NCBI GenBank assembly: GCA_023394255.1
Contig: JAEXAZ010000013.1
Location: forward strand, 1-7,141
DNA from: Bacillota bacterium
GTDB taxonomy: Bacteria > Bacillota > Clostridia > Oscillospirales > Ruminococcaceae
DNA: 7,141 bases
Direction: 5' to 3'
This document shows, one piece after another, positions 6,223-7,141 of the stretch. Made by a program: the position numbers and the translations under genes. Within the stretch, counting starts at the first letter, position 1. Every line of letters begins with the position of its first letter. The notes under the pieces are model-generated. The model did no database searches. It was not told the origin of the DNA and saw only the letters and a list, made by a program, of their open reading frames with translations.

Positions 6223-6420
6223 TCACCGAATCTTACGTTTCAATATTGAGATGATCCACCTTGTGCTTCCATAGCTTTGAGCGGCGGCGACGGTGCTTAC
6301 CAGTTCCCATCCCTGCAGCCCTAACTCATTCAGTTCATTCTGAAACGCGCCTTGATCGACTTTCCCTCCAAACACACCTTTGGCGTCAGTAAACAGTGTT
6401 TTGTATTCAAATTGCTCCAT
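6223..6420 (-). CDS. DUF4177 family small protein
   Basis: A 65-residue product beginning MEQFEYKTLF. It has the pattern of the DUF4177 family: an initial short strand (EYKTL), a GGKVD segment with a following helix (FQNELNELG), the hallmark LQGWELVSTV, and a closing strand with basic end (RWIISILKRKIR). The biochemical role of the family is not known to me; it is a small cytoplasmic alpha/beta protein. The start was taken as ATG 6420 because GGAG (complement of 6430-6433) lies 9 nt upstream; an in-frame TTG at 6435 would add five residues but overlaps that site. It lies 62 nt downstream of the ABC-exporter-like gene on the same strand and may be co-transcribed with it, although a dyad at 6439-6456 just upstream hints at separate control. 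Confidence 0.85.
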   Translation of the reverse strand: MEQFEYKTLFTDAKGVFGGKVDQGAFQNELNELGLQGWELVSTVAAAQSYGSTRWIISILKRKIR

Positions 6421-6438
6421 ATTCGCACACTCCAATCG

Positions 6439-6456
6439 TGATCATTGACAATATCA
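6439..6456. promoter_or_regulatory. Nested dyad upstream of the DUF4177 gene
   Basis: On the minus strand it reads TGATATTGTCAATGATCA: outer arms TGAT/ATCA enclose the inner repeat ATTG-T-CAAT. It lies 18 nt before ATG 6420, close to the Shine-Dalgarno site. It could be a repressor site, but no regulator is encoded nearby and short AT-rich dyads arise by chance. Confidence 0.25.
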
Positions 6457-6482
6457 GATTCCGCAATTGGCAGCTGCCTTTA

Positions 6483-7141
6483 TCATTGCTTTCCGGTTCT
6501 CATGACAGGCATATCCGACCGGTGCAAAACTCCCTTTGAAAACGCGAAACAGCCGAATGCGGCAAAGAGTTCCCATAATGCCAGTATCCCGCACCCAAGC
6601 AAAACGCCAATGTCGCCGAACATGCTGCCAATGATAATCGCGGCGATCAGGCCGGGCAGCATAATGACCAAAACTGCAATGGTATAAATGACCATCAAAA
6701 GCCCGGCGCTGATGTCCGCACCTGTCCAGCGCAGCGAAAGATAGTTGATGCCCAGGAGCAAAAAGGAAAACAGCACGTAAACCGCGATGGCCGAAACAAT
6801 CAGCAGAACGGATGCCCCCGTAATAAGCCCCGCAGTGAAAAAAATGAAGAGAGCTTCCACCAATACCTTGAACGCGATCTCTACGTTGCTCCAGACGATT
6901 TTACGAAAAGAGCTTTCGGGGATCAGATAGATATAATGCACATAAAGCTCCTTCAGGCCGCGCCCCGTCCCGATCAGGAATATCTGCATCCACATCAGGA
7001 CCTGCAGAAGCGTGATAATCCCCCCGCCTCCGCCCTTCAGCAACAGGGAAAACAAAGCCGCGCCCAATACCGTGATGACGGACGACAGTCCCCAAAGGCC
7101 AAACCTGTTTGCACGGAAAGATTCCCGCAAATGCTTATAAA
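6483..7141 (-). CDS. ABC-exporter-like membrane protein, C-terminal part (5' end outside window)
   Basis: The minus-strand frame ends at TGA (6485-6483) and stays open to the right edge, so about 219 C-terminal residues are seen; the TTG at 7130 is not a trustworthy start. The product is very hydrophobic, with likely membrane spans (numbered from TTG 7130) near 10-32, 37-57, 84-105, 106-128, 140-168 and 172-198, and a Gly-run (33-37) in the first loop. The cytoplasmic-looking motif HYIYLIPESSFRKIVWSN (65-82) resembles what I recall of the clostridial 'putative ABC exporter' family (Pfam ABC_export), where such proteins have about 500 residues and act as permease subunits next to an ATPase gene. 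The substrate cannot be told. The ATPase would be expected to the right, outside the window. The DUF4177 gene follows 62 nt downstream. Family placement is from memory of motifs and hence moderate. Confidence 0.75.
   Translation of the reverse strand, partial: YKHLRESFRANRFGLWGLSSVITVLGAALFSLLLKGGGGGIITLLQVLMWMQIFLIGTGRGLKELYVHYIYLIPESSFRKIVWSNVEIAFKVLVEALFIFFTAGLITGASVLLIVSAIAVYVLFSFLLLGINYLSLRWTGADISAGLLMVIYTIAVLVIMLPGLIAAIIIGSMFGDIGVLLGCGILALWELFAAFGCFAFSKGVLHRSDMPVMRTGKQ

Noticed and set aside
6469..6478. Palindrome GGCAGCTGCC after the exporter gene as a terminator
   Set aside because: It has no loop and no T-run on the minus strand, so it would not form a usable terminator hairpin.
6445..6687. 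Plus-strand open frame of 80 codons
   Set aside because: It is antisense to the membrane-protein gene and lacks a ribosome binding site or recognisable motif.

Overview
The window looks like chromosomal DNA of a Gram-positive anaerobe of the Clostridia; an Oscillospirales/Ruminococcaceae-type organism is my best guess. The reasons are an NPTTG-type cell-wall sorting tail at the left edge, the style of the Shine-Dalgarno sites, a DUF4177 protein and a 'putative ABC exporter' type membrane protein. No rRNA, tRNA, CRISPR array, transposase or phage gene was seen, and coding density is normal.

Layout, left to right: (1) the 3' end of a gene for a surface protein with an acidic linker and a sortase-like C-terminal signal, closed by a strong terminator (1-216); (2) a monocistronic malQ (4-alpha-glucanotransferase) with its own promoter, a 19-nt dyad in the leader and a strong terminator (250-1940); (3) a 500-residue protein with two ACT domains followed by a metallo-beta-lactamase fold whose metal ligands are spaced like those of flavodiiron proteins (2033-3535); (4) a two-gene operon, 3718-6115, coding for a family 2A encapsulin shell protein and an N-terminally extended SufS-like cysteine desulfurase, its likely cargo; (5) a terminator that can serve both strands (6149-6196); (6) on the minus strand a small DUF4177 protein, and upstream of it (to the right) the 3' part of a polytopic ABC-exporter-like membrane protein that runs off the window.

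The centrepiece is the encapsulin operon. Family 2A shells such as SrpI of cyanobacteria package a cysteine desulfurase through its N-terminal extension, and sulfur is removed from L-cysteine inside the compartment. Here the two genes overlap by 14 nt, sit behind one promoter and strong ribosome binding site, and every desulfurase catalytic residue is present. The cargo extension is short (about 85 residues) and looks largely helical. The ACT-ACT-MBL protein directly upstream has its own promoter. A functional link to sulfur or amino-acid sensing is possible, but only its position supports it. malQ serves maltodextrin/glycogen metabolism and seems unrelated to its neighbours.
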